From NCBI RefSeq assembly GCF_000264995.1, contig NW_006767443.1:366613-430612 (forward strand): a DNA stretch of 64,000 nt, given 5' to 3'. Position numbers and translations under genes: made by a program. The DNA comes from Punctularia strigosozonata HHB-11173 SS5 (lineage: Eukaryota > Basidiomycota > Agaricomycetes > Corticiales > Punctulariaceae). Below are positions 1 to 11,000 of the stretch, piece by piece (positions within the stretch are counted from its first letter, which is position 1; every line of letters starts with the position of its first letter). Below the pieces are notes generated by a model. It did not search any database and was not told the DNA's origin. It saw only the letters and a list, made by a program, of their open reading frames with translations.

Positions 1-15
1 TTGGCTATGCCTCAC

Positions 16-330
16 CGTCTGGACATATCGCGGAGCAGCCACGCTTGACGCACGACGAGCACGGCACGCTGCGATCGCACCGAAGCTTCAGCCTGCGGTC
101 AACATCGTAACACGACGTCATCAGCACAGATCCACGCGCCAAGCACCAAACGGATGGGAGCGAAATGCGGGGGAGGATGGGTGCGGGGAGGGCGGGGGAC
201 ACTCAGGCACTACTACGCACCGGCGGCATTCAGCACAGGAGAGTCGATTGGCGCCGCGCCGGCGCTTCTTGGCGGCACCCTCGCCGCTGCCGGACGCGGG
301 GTTGTTGTCGCGCTTCGGAGGGGCGGACAT
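16..330 (-). CDS. Zn(II)2Cys6 transcription factor, N-terminal part (runs off left edge)
   Basis: This is the 5' end of a fungal binuclear zinc-cluster regulator, a nuclear DNA-binding protein. Two exons are visible, complement(16..92, 221..330), and a GTGAGG donor at 15 leads off the window. The start at 330 is followed by a basic, Gly/Ser-rich leader and then the cluster. Exon 1 ends in CAECRR and exon 2 continues LKLRCDRSVPCSSC, so the Cys pattern is C-x2-C-x6-C-x5-C-x2-C and then RGC. The intron splits an Arg codon, which restores the motif exactly and supports both splice sites. The following text (CPDG) is usual just after this zinc cluster in basidiomycete factors. The target genes cannot be told because the regulatory domain lies outside. 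A pyrimidine-rich strand lies just upstream of the start. Confidence 0.85.
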
Positions 331-3300
331 GAGTTAGTTTAGTCTGTATCGCGCGCGCGAAGGAGGATGATGCCCGAATGGAGCAATCGACGGAGGGGGA
401 GGAGGGGGACGAAGGGATAGGTCACGGGATGAAGGGGGTAGGGGAAGGACCAAACGGGCCGGGGGAGGTAGGTGGGGAGGGGAGGGGAGAGGGAAGGTGC
501 GACACTCACGGACGGGTCGTCGGACGCGGTATATATCATCGCGGGATATAAACGCTGGGCTGATTTGGGTGTGGTGTGGCTAGAGGCCGGCGGGTGGATG
601 GGGGAAGGGGCGAAGGATCGGGTGGAGGGCGAGAGGGCGGAGGGGGGGGGCGTCGGCGTACTCGTAGATGAGCGACGGAAGCTTGAGCTAAAGATGAAGC
701 CGAGCCGGGATCAGGTGCCGGATGGGGCGAACGCGAAACGGCAAGGCGCCTGCCCTTGGAAGAGATCCTTGGAACCCGTTGGAGTGGGGCCGGACGGGAG
801 AGAATCCCAAGTGGGTGGGAGGGAGGGGGGGTGCGGTGCGGTGTCCGTGGCGCAACGATTCGTGATTTGCGATTACGGGCTTTCGCCTGTAGTTGCCGTT
901 TTCGGGACGGTAAACCACTTCTGGCGTGTCGGTTGTGAATCAGCCCCAGCTGCGTGACGCGGCCGAGGTGTCGGGTTCAGCTCCTCCTGTCGACGATGCG
1001 CACGTCTGCCCTTCCTTATGAGCGCCGCCGAGGGGGCATGAATCTCGATTGCGCAAGCAAAACCAAGCTGTGCACCTCCCCCTCTCTTCGTCCTTGATGC
1101 TGCGATAATACCGACCGTTGCAGTGTAAACCAAGCAAGATGAGATTGATAGCCCAGATCCCCAGCGCTCCCTGGCTCTTGCCTACCATTCTGTGTTCTCC
1201 CGATCGAACTGCACTACCCCTACCTACCTAACCCACACACGGTCCCAGCGCACCGTGCACGAACGCGCGGGTCTCTTGAACTTCGCCTCTTCCCGCCGGC
1301 GTTCAAAACGGACGCCCGCCCAACTCCCGATCTCCGCCTATCGCGGAGATACACGTCCGAAAAAGGCAACATGGAGATCGCGATCAGTCTGCCTCGATGG
1401 CTGTGCTGCTCAGGGCCGAGAGGTCGGCTCGTTTGTCGGCCCAGCTGAGCGCTTTCATTCACCGAGACTCAAGAGTGGACTCGTCACCGGCCCGCACATC
1501 CCTTGCAGATCCCCGCCCTCTAAACACGCCAATGCAATGCATTCCTCCCCGTCCGCCCGATATGCACGCTATCTCTCTCTCTGTCATCAGGGATGACTAC
1601 GACGATCAACACCAGAACAGACCGTGTTGTAGCTCGTTGTCGCCCCCCCCACATCTCGAGCCCCGTCTCACGGTTGCTGATCAATCCCCTGTCCGCGCCC
1701 GCTAGCGTCCTCATGACGACACCTCCCATAACTGAATACACTTACCCTTACTGCGATCTACCGACTCAGCCCTCATGGATCCCTGCGGCACGCGCGGTGA
1801 CTGTCACGGGAGCGTCGACCCAAAAGCCGGCGGCTGCCAATGCACGACCATCCATGTATCCAGAATCTGGACAACTCGCGACCGCCAGCCCACCGCCCAC
1901 CCGCCTACCGCGCAGCGCTCCCCGAACCTTACCGCGCTCTCCGTTAACGTTCTTTAATAATGATAAAAACGAAAAACCTTCACCGCGCTTCGACAACATA
2001 ATCTATCCAAAAAAAGACCCCGAGATAGCGACCGATACCGATATTTCGCAATGGCAATCCCAGAGATATGTAGCTCTGCGCGCCCTATATAATGCGATCA
2101 AGCGCTAATAAAAAAATACTGCCCGGGCGCTCGAGCTGGCGGTTGACGATAGGTTATCTCAGTCCCTCTCCTCGTCGTTCGTGTCTTTTCCACCGGCATC
2201 TCAACAAAACAAAATTACTTATACCGCTCCGTCGTCTTGCTGCTGCCTCCGCATCATCGCTCGTGTTGTCTCCAACTGCCTTCTCCTTACTCCAGCTCTC
2301 TTATTGAAGTTCTAGCGTCAAATCTGACCAAGGGCGCCCCACGCGCGCACGTGGCCAAAGCCTGGCTGGCACGCGCAGCGGCACTTCGCGATCTTGTCAT
2401 CGTCACCGCGTACGCGTTGGTCGATCAACAGCGGAACACAACCTTCCCCCCCCCCGCTCGTTCAAGAACGCGGAGCGGGGTATGCGGGTTTAAACGGAAA
2501 AAAGCGGGGGGAGAGACACGGTAAAGGAAATTTCTAGCGTGTAAGTCCCCCGGATCCGCGCGTTCTCCCTGCCCCGATGTTTGTTTTTTTACAATACCCC
2601 CCCACAGCAGGACGAAAAAAACGCGGTGTAGAGGGCGTGTCATCGCCAATGGGCCTAGGCTGACGAGCCCTGGCATATGCATTGCGTCGAATGTTATGCA
2701 CGACGAAATATCGTCACGGTTGATACACCGCCCCCGTCCGACTTTGGAACGCGGCGGGCGTCGTTGCTGTCGTTGATCCCGAGCTGCCTGAGGCGTCATC
2801 GGCTGCGCTCTACTCCTCACCGCTTTTTGACAACGCGCGCCGCGCTATACCATAGCCGGCCGGACGCATTGCAAACAGTCACGAGAATTCCGCTGGATAC
2901 TATGCAAGGAAAGGTTATTTTTGTCAGTCCTGTAAGGCAGTCCTGCCGAGCTATCAGAGCGCCCGTGCGTCCACTCACCACATACTCACGCTACCCTTAG
3001 TCTGTGAAACCCGGACGTCGGGCAGTGTCCTGCGCCTGCTTACAGCTGCTTCGACTTCGCTGAAACACCAACACTCCCTGTTGGCCGATGACCCACGCGA
3101 AACACCTTGTTTCTGCCTCACTATTCATCCTCGGGCTCGTGCAAATCTGCACCGAATTCCTTTTTTGGACCAACTAGGAGAGACTGTTTGCCACTTCCCC
3201 AACCACTGCGCCCAGTCGATGCTTCGTTCGCCACTCAATCAGATGATCATCGATCGGAACACGACGCGGACATACAAGCTGTCCTTTACACGTTCATATA

Positions 3301-3961
3301 TTTCATTGTCTCTCCAGTGCGGTTGCTGGAGAGTGGCCATGAAAAAGTATGGGTACCCCGCAACTCTTCACCGTGTTCGTCTCGTCGTGATCTTGCTCGC
3401 TGGGCAGGTCTTCTCCCCCTGGAGCCCTCGAGGGTTCGAACAGCAAGTCCGCTAGTCATATATCCCACACCCACGGCGTGACGCAGGGTTCCGGCCGCTC
3501 GGTCGTATCCTCCATCTTGGTACGGTGCGTGTGGCGGTGCTTTCGCCCAGAAATCCCTACCGCCGCGCATGGCTTCGATTGGAGCTCAGCGGCGCCGAAG
3601 CTCACGAGCATGCAGTCGAGCAGCGCGTGCAAACGCAGTCGAGACGAGCGGTCGAGCCCCCGGTGCAGTGCGATGTCCCGATCTGGATTTTGTGTGTGGA
3701 CGATATCACCAGTGACCATCCATGCTTACGTCTAGATCTTAAAAAGTTCGTCAGGGTATCTTGATTCTTAAATAAAGCATCGAGGAGATAAGGGAGGAAC
3801 TGAGAAACCTGTGGATCCGGTGTATCGCTACGTGCCCTGCGCACACGAATATTCAACCATCGTGAGCATCTTTTGAATACAACAATTCTCGGTGATACAA
3901 TTAGTCTTCGTCGCGAAGGAGAGATTTGAATATCGAACGCAGCGCGATCGATCCAAGGTCC
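331..3961. other. Gene-free 3.6 kb interval
   Basis: No gene model could be supported here. Open frames of up to about 170 codons exist on both strands but lack family resemblance, and their compositions follow local base bias. Bases 385-500 are strongly purine-rich on the plus strand with many runs of three or more G, so the minus strand near the zinc-cluster gene start is pyrimidine-rich, as is common close to basidiomycete transcription starts. AT-richer patches lie near 1950-2110. The right end should hold the 3' untranslated region of TSR4. Confidence 0.5.
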
Positions 3962-6030
3962 TCAATCGTCCCACTGCACGAGCACGACTTCCTCCCTCCA
4001 GGCCTCCTTCTCGTCTTTCCCGCCCTGGCCGACGCAGCAGTCACGCTCGCACGAGAACACCATGCACGTCCCCCACTCCATCCCGATCCCCGTCTTCAGC
4101 GCCGCCTCGACCTCCTTCCGCCTCGCCTCCCCGTCCGCTGCTGCGGGCGGGCGCTCGGGCCCGGCCATCTTCGGGCGGAGGACGTTGATGAGGTTCGGCA
4201 TCAGCTGGCACTCGAACACGCGTGCGCCACCGCACGCCGGGCAGGGAGGTACGCTCGCGGGCGAGTACGTCCGCCGCGCTGCGGCGGGGGTGTTGTTGAA
4301 TGCGGCACGGGTGACGGAGACGGCCGTGCCCGGCGTCGGGTTCACGGAAGGGTCGGGGAAAAGCTTGCGGAACACGTCGTCGGCCGCGTACGGCAGCGGC
4401 GTGCCCTTGAGGTCATATCTGTATACAATCGGCAGCAAGGAAGGGGGGGGGAAAACCTCCGTCAGCGATTCGAGTCGACTGCTTGAGCAGCAGTGCAGAT
4501 CGCGAGCCCCCGCGATGTTACACACCCACCTCACGCATTGCTCACCCGCGTACCCCGCCCGCTTGGTGAATCGCTCGAACACGTGGTCGAGCTCCATCGA
4601 GTTCTCGTACCCCTCCAGCCCCCACTCCCCGCCGCCTCCTTTTCCCTTCCCGCTCTCCGCGTCCGGGTCGTCGACGCTCACTCCGGCGGGGAGCTTCGCC
4701 TTCGGCGGCGGCGGGAGGTACTCGGCAGTGGTGGAGAGATATTGCGCGGGATAGGCCGGCGCGGCGGCCCACGGGGAGGTGTCGAGCGTCGCGCCCGCCA
4801 TAGCCGTCACGAGCTCGGATTCGCCGGACTCGGACTCGTCTTCGGGCTCGGGCTCGGAGGAAGACTCTTCTTCTTCGGAGTCTGAGCCCCTTTCGTCTAC
4901 TTCATCGGGCGCTTGAGTGGAAGACGGGGGAGGCGCGGACGAGCCGAAGAGCTGGTCGCCCAGTCCACCGAAGCCTGCGCCGAAGGGGGTGGCGCCTCCG
5001 GGGCCCTTCATCTATCAGAAGCCTCGCATAAGTAAAATGTCCATTCATCCGGACAATATATATCAACAGGGACAATACGTCGGGAAAGAGAAATCAGCGA
5101 AAAGGCAAACACAGATAGCGACGTGATGTGGCGGGACACCCATTTCATCCAAAGCCGAAGAAGCCGCACGGCAGAGAAACAATAGATCGGACGACCGAGT
5201 CTAATCGTCGTTGCAGAATCCGAGGCGACCCACTGACGCACTGCGCCGATGGTTCGCACGAAGGGGGTGGTATTTAATCTGACTCACGGAGAACGGGTTC
5301 GCTTTCGCAGAGGCTTTGGCCTGCGCCTTCTTCGCTTCGGCAGCGGCGCGCTCTTCCTCCTTCCTGCGCTCGCGCTCGCGCCTGCGCGCCAGCTTCTTCT
5401 CGAGCTTCGCCGCGTAGGGTGCATTGAAACGAAGGCCACGCCAGGCTCGCACGCTGATTCCGGGGCGGAGAGGCGGAACGAGGACGGGGGCCGGTCGTGA
5501 TTTTCGGATACGGGCGTGCCGAAGTGGAGGTGAAACAAAAACGGGAAGGACGCATGGTCAGGACCAACGGAGCGGCGTCCCGGTCGGGTGTATCACACAC
5601 CGAGAGGCGATTGCGTTTGCTCACCTGCCCTCCTTGCGCTGGCAGCCTGGGTTGGCGCATCCCCAAACGTAGATCGCGCGGTCCATCGGGCTATCCTCGA
5701 ACGGGCACCACATCTGGACGAGCAGTTGCATCGGCTGCTTGCAGTTCGCACATTCGCTCGAAGAGATCGGTGGTTCACGCGCGAGCAGGAAGGCCTTTGA
5801 ATCGCAAACGCGGTTTCCGGAAAAGCATGCGTGAATTCCACGGATGGCGAGCGATGGTACAGGTGGGTACTACATACGGGAGTGCCGCCTATGCGGGACA
5901 CCGCGACATCCAAGATGTCCGAGGAGGACGCGAGAGGTCCATCTGGGACGCCTAGCAGGACGTCCGTCTCGACGTCGGTCGATATCTCCTCGTCCGAATC
6001 TGACCAGTCATCCTCGACATTCGGTGCCAT
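3962..6030 (-). CDS. TSR4: TSR4 / PDCD2-family 40S ribosome assembly protein
   Basis: Model: complement(3962..4418, 4530..5011, 5288..5453, 5625..5794, 5878..6030), 475 aa. The family acts as a dedicated chaperone of ribosomal protein uS5 (Rps2) and is needed for 20S pre-rRNA processing. The N-terminus holds VETDVLLGVPDG, then a zinc-binding region CANCKQPMQLLVQ followed by GCANPGCQRKEGSVRAWRG, the PDCD2 signature. A basic coiled stretch (KLEKKLARRRERERR) and an acidic Ser/Glu-rich linker follow. The C-terminal PDCD2_C domain contains YDLKGTPLPY and CPACGGARVFECQLMP and ends in VVLVQWDD. All splice phases agree. The intron 4419-4529 is 111 nt, is divisible by three and has no stop, so retention would add 37 residues. 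The gene is divergent from ANY1. Confidence 0.93.
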
Positions 6031-6550
6031 GAATGTTACAACCTAGAAGATGATGACGTGTCGTTAGCACACCGGCTTGATATACGGACATCAGAAAGCG
6101 AAGATTGCGTTTCAGGAATGCATGAATGGTAATTAAAGATGTTATCGTCAAAACCAGGGGAAGAGGAAACCTCAACCACACGCGGCTCAGACTCGTCATC
6201 TGAGGATCATCATGAAGACACGAGGCTAAGATTCGTGTCGCACCTTATGTTACAGATAAGCGAGTGAGCCCGGTGAACTGAGGGAAACCGCAAGAGAGAG
6301 AGAGGAACAAGGGAGAGATGTCGAAGTCGATGGCACAACGACACGAGGAGGAAAAATCTGCGGGCACCATTTCATTGCCGGAGAACGTGACTTGGCGCCT
6401 TCATTCACTGATGGCGCCGGCGCGCTCGTGTCGCCGCAGGTGCATGACGCTCGAGGTTACTCTGTCTACGTCTTTGAATCTCGTTTGGCTACCTACATAG
6501 GCTTGGGGTCTTGGAACTGTGCACTTCAATCTTAGTCCTTCTCTCTCACC
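6031..6550. promoter_or_regulatory. Divergent promoter region between TSR4 and ANY1
   Basis: These 520 bases separate two start codons that point away from each other, so the promoters of TSR4 (minus) and ANY1 (plus) must lie here. A GAGA-rich tract occurs at 6293-6320. I saw no clear TATA element and no supported gene. Confidence 0.5.
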
Positions 6551-7809
6551 ATGGTTGCTTCCTGGATATCTACGCTGGCCTCGGTAGGGTACTGCATCAA
6601 CCCCTCGGCATCTCGTCTGAATACTCAAGCGCGAGCATTGATTTCGCCAGTATGGCGGTTGCGCCTCCTCTGGTCTACGTAGACCAAGGCGTGTCCATGG
6701 TTAGGAAGAAGTGTGTTTGCGTTGCCAGTTCGCTCTTCCGCGCAGTGTTCTGATACTGTCCTAGGGACTCGACAGGCTTCTCTCGCGACGTGTGCGCTAT
6801 TCTGTACGTCGGAGCAAAGTTTGCAACACGTATCACCGAGGCTGAGCCGTATCTTCACAGGCTCATAGCGAACATAACACGCTGTTTCTTCTGGCTCGGC
6901 AACCGGTTCGAGTTGGCTCTCCTCGTGCAATCCATACTCATGATCCTGGCACAAGTCCGTACTCACCGGAGCGACGCTCCTGCGCTCATGCCGTCACCTT
7001 CTGACACCGTTTGCTGATCTTCCGCGTTCGTCCCACAGCTTGCCTTGTTGTACATCTGCATCCGCTTCCGTCCCGCCATTAGTCCCGAGAACATCGGGAT
7101 GTCGACGCGGCCCTTTGGGTTCTGGCAGTGGCCGACCTATTCTCGCTACGTCGAGTTCCTGGCTGGTTACATGTCAGTCCCCCTTCGATCCGAGCTCGTC
7201 GGACTGGGCTTAATGAACGCCGACTTACCGATCACCGTTCTTCGTTATGTCGTAGCTTGTGCTCGGCCATCCTTTTCCTGATATTCGGCCGCTCGGAGAT
7301 ATTCATATCCATACTCGGTTTCTTCGCTCTTGGCTTGGAGAGTACACTGCCTATACCGCAGTTGATTAGGTTCGTACCGCCATAGTTGCCATTGCGCTCG
7401 TGACTGCGATCGCTGACAGTCGCGAACAGCAATTACAAGCAGCGTTCGCTGTATGGGTTTAGAGTCACTACCCTACTCGGATGGGTAGGCGGAGACGCGT
7501 TCAAGTAAGCCCTTAGACGTTCCAGCATAGCTTCCCGAAGTCTCACTCGCCGGCTTTCTATCATCTTCTATAGGACTGTCTACTTCTTCCTGCAGCACTC
7601 TCCATTGCAGTTCAAGGTGTGCTCCATCTTCCAGCTGTCGATCGATCTAGGTCTGTCAGACCTGCTCCGTTCTGTGGTCTCGTTACTCAATGCATTGCTA
7701 CGTAACAGCTATCGTTGTGCAGGGGTTTGTCTACGGTAGCCCTCCACCGGAAAGCGTCGTGTTGGAGGTGGACGACATCGAGCAGGCGCTTGCTCTTGAC
7801 CAGGATTAG
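6551..7809 (+). CDS. ANY1: PQ-loop membrane protein, ANY1/SLC66A2 family
   Basis: Model: join(6551..6588, 6651..6710, 6765..6803, 6861..6954, 7039..7172, 7256..7369, 7430..7504, 7574..7650, 7709..7809), 243 aa in nine exons, all phases consistent. The family (yeast Any1/Cfs1, human PQLC1) sits in Golgi/endosome membranes and opposes phospholipid flippases such as Neo1; it is thought to act as a scramblase. Family marks are the first PQ-loop half (VDQGVSMVRKK, TGFSRDVCAILLIANI), then FFWLGNRFELALLVQS, FWQWPTYSRYVEFLAG, and the second half LPIPQLISNYKQRSLYGFR, GWVGGDAFKTVYFFLQ and PLQFKVCSIFQLSIDLA. The order of these blocks matches the human protein. Seven hydrophobic segments are expected. 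Several introns interrupt membrane segments. The gene lies just upstream of clathrin on the same strand. Confidence 0.9.
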
Positions 7810-8069
7810 ACTTAGGTGATATCTGCGACTGTACCATGTAGTTTACTCTCTGGTGCCCGTAATGTGTGTCCTACTTGCGTTCGCAAACGCGATTCTGTAC
7901 GTCAGTCGTTACCCGTCGCAAGCGAGCGTCAAAGCGCAGCTTGCCGCGATGGCGCGGAGGCGCAGTGTTGGCTTCCCTTTTCGGACACGAAAGTCCATCA
8001 CCTTCCTCCGCCCACCTCTGTCCTCCCCCAGCCGCAGTTTCATCTGCTTGGCTGCCACCCTTTACGACC

Positions 8070-11000
8070 ATGGACGCCTCAAAACCGATAGCGTTTTGTG
8101 AACATGTACAGCTCTCCAGCCTTGGCGTCCAGCCGGCCTCGATATCCTTCCAGGTCAGTAGCCAACGCGTCATTGCCAACCTGTACCGCTGCGGGCGCGC
8201 ATTCTCGACGGCTGACGATGACCTGTCTTGCAGACGTTGACGCTCGAGTCCGACCACTTCATCTGTGTGCGGGAGCAGTTGAATGGGCAGAACCAGGTCG
8301 TGATCATCGACCTGGCCGACGCGAACAATGTGCTACGTCGGCCCATCACGGCGGACTCTGCCATTATGCACCCTCATCAAAAGATCCTGGCGTTGAAGGG
8401 TACGTGCTCTAGCACTCGCTCTCAGAGACGCAGGGCGAACTGAAACATCAACTACGCGCAGCTGGCCGGACGCTCCAGGTTTTCAACATCGAGACGAAGC
8501 AAAAGGTCAAGTCGCACGTCAACAACGAGGACATCGTCTTCTGGAAGTGGATATCTGACTCGGCCATCGGCATGGTCACCGACTCGTCCGTCTACCATTG
8601 GTCCATCTCCGACGCCACCTCCCCGCCCCAGAAGATCTTCGACCGTCACCCGACCCTTGCCGGCGCGCAGATCATCAACTACCGCACCACCGACGACGAG
8701 AAGTGGCTCGTTCTGGTCGGCATCTCGGGAAACACCACGAATCCGAGCGCGTTCAAGGTGAAGGGCGCGATGCAGCTGTACAGCAGGGAGAGGGGCGTCA
8801 GCCAGCCGATCGAGGGTCATGCCGCTGCATTCGCGGAGGTGAAGCTGGACGGGCACACGAAGCCCACGAAGCTCTTCACGTTCTCGGTTCGGACCGCACA
8901 AGGCGCGAAGGTTAGCTTTCCTATCGTGATCCACCGTTTATTCCGTCTGATCTCGCTTTCAGCTACATATCGTGGAGATCGACCACCAGGCCCCCGACCC
9001 ACCTTTCGCCAAGAAGGCCGTGGATGTCTACTTCCCTCCGGAGGCGACCAACGACTTCCCGGTCGCAATGCAGGTCTCGAAGAAACACGGCATCGTCTAC
9101 CTTGTCACCAAGTTCGGCTTCATCCATCTCTATGACCTAGAGTCCGGCGCCTGCATTTATATGAACCGTATCTCCGGCGAGACGATCTTCGTCACGGCTG
9201 AGCACGAGGCGACGAACGGTATCATTGGCGTGAACAGGAAGGGCCAGGTGTTGAGCGTCAATGTCGACGAGAACACCATCATCCCGTACATCCTGACCAC
9301 TTTGAACAACACGGAGCTCGCGTTCAAGCTGGCGAGCCGAGCCAACCTGCCTGGTGCGGATGACTTGTACATTAAGCAATACCAGCAGCTCTTCGCGAGT
9401 GGCCAGTTTGGGGAGGCGGCCAAGGTCGCCGCGAACTCACCTCGGGTATGTGAACGTTGTTAATTTATGTATGGACGTCACTGACGCAATCTTTCGTCCA
9501 GGGTATCCTGCGCACGGCGCAGGTGATCGAGTCCTTCAAGTCTGCACCTACTCCGCCAGGCGGCCTCTCTCCGATCCTGCAGTACTTTGGCATTCTGCTA
9601 GAGAAGGGCGAACTTAACCACCTTGAGTCGCTCGAACTCGCGCGCCCCGTGCTTCAGCAAGGCAGGAAGCAGCTTCTCGAGAAGTGGCTGAAGGAGAACA
9701 AGCTCACTTGCAGCGAGGAACTTGGTGACATCGTCCGCCTCCACGACATGACCCTCGCTCTGAGCGTCTACCTCCGCGCGAACGTTCCCAACAAGGTCAT
9801 CGCCTGCTTCGCCGAGACAGGGCAGACGGACAAGATCGTCCTCTACTCCAAGAAGGTCGGATACCAGCCGGACTACGTCAGCCTGTTGCAGCACATCATG
9901 CGCACGAACCCGGACAAGGGAGCGGAATTTGCGATGCAGCTCGTGAACGACGACTCGGGCCCGTTGGTAGACGTCGAGCGCGTCGTGGACATCTTCATGG
10001 CGCAGAACATGATCCAGCCCGCGACTTCATTCCTCCTGGACGCGCTGAAGGACAACAAGCCGGAGCAGGGTCACCTCCAGACCCGACTCCTCGAGATGAA
10101 CCTCCTGCACGCTCCTCAGGTCGCGGACGCTATCCTCGGCAACGAGATGTTCACGCACTACGACCGCCCCCGCATCGCCAACCTTTGCGAGCGCGCTGGC
10201 CTTCTGCAACGGGCGTTGGAGCACTATGAGGACATCGCCGACATCAAGCGCGCGGTCGTCCACACGAATGCCCTTCAGCCCGAGTGGCTCGTGGATTACT
10301 TCAGCCGCCTCACGACAGAGCAGTCGATGGCCTGTATGCAGGAGATGCTGCGGGTCAACATCCGCCAGAATCTCCAGATCGTCATACAGATCGCGACAAA
10401 GTACTCGGATATCCTTGGCCCTGTCAAACTCATCGAGATGTTCGAAAGCTTCAAGAGCTTCGAGGGTCTCTACTACTACCTCGGCTCTATCGTCAACCTC
10501 AGCCAAGACCCCGAGGTTCACTTCAAGTACATCCAGGCCGCTTGCCGTACGGGCCAGATCCGCGAGGTCGAGCGCATCTGCCGCGAGAGCAACTACTACA
10601 ACCCGGAGAAGGTCAAGAACTTCCTCAAGGAGGTCAAGCTCTCCGACCAGCTGCCGCTCATCATCGTCTGCGACCGCTTCGACTTTGTCCACGACTTGGT
10701 TCTTTACCTCTACCAGAACGGGCTCACCAGCTTTATCGAGGTATACGTTCAGCGCGTCAACTCTGCTAGGACTCCCCAGGTTATCGGTGGCCTTTTGGAC
10801 GTGGATTGCGACGAAACGACGATCAAGAGTCTCCTGGCGTCGGTGACCGGCAATTTCCCCATCGACGAACTTGTTCAAGAGGTCGAGACCCGGAACCGTC
10901 TGAAATTGATCCTCCCGTGGCTTGAAGCCCGTGTCCAGGCTGGCAGCCAGGACCCTGCTGTCTACAACGCGCTCGCGAAGATTTACATCGACAGCAACAA

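Noticed and set aside
472-957. 161-codon open frame in G-rich sequence
   Set aside because: Composition follows the local G-run bias and there is no motif or splice context.
3425-3455. GGTTCGAA phrase resembling a tRNA T-loop
   Set aside because: No 5-bp T-stem, anticodon arm or acceptor pairing could be built on either strand.
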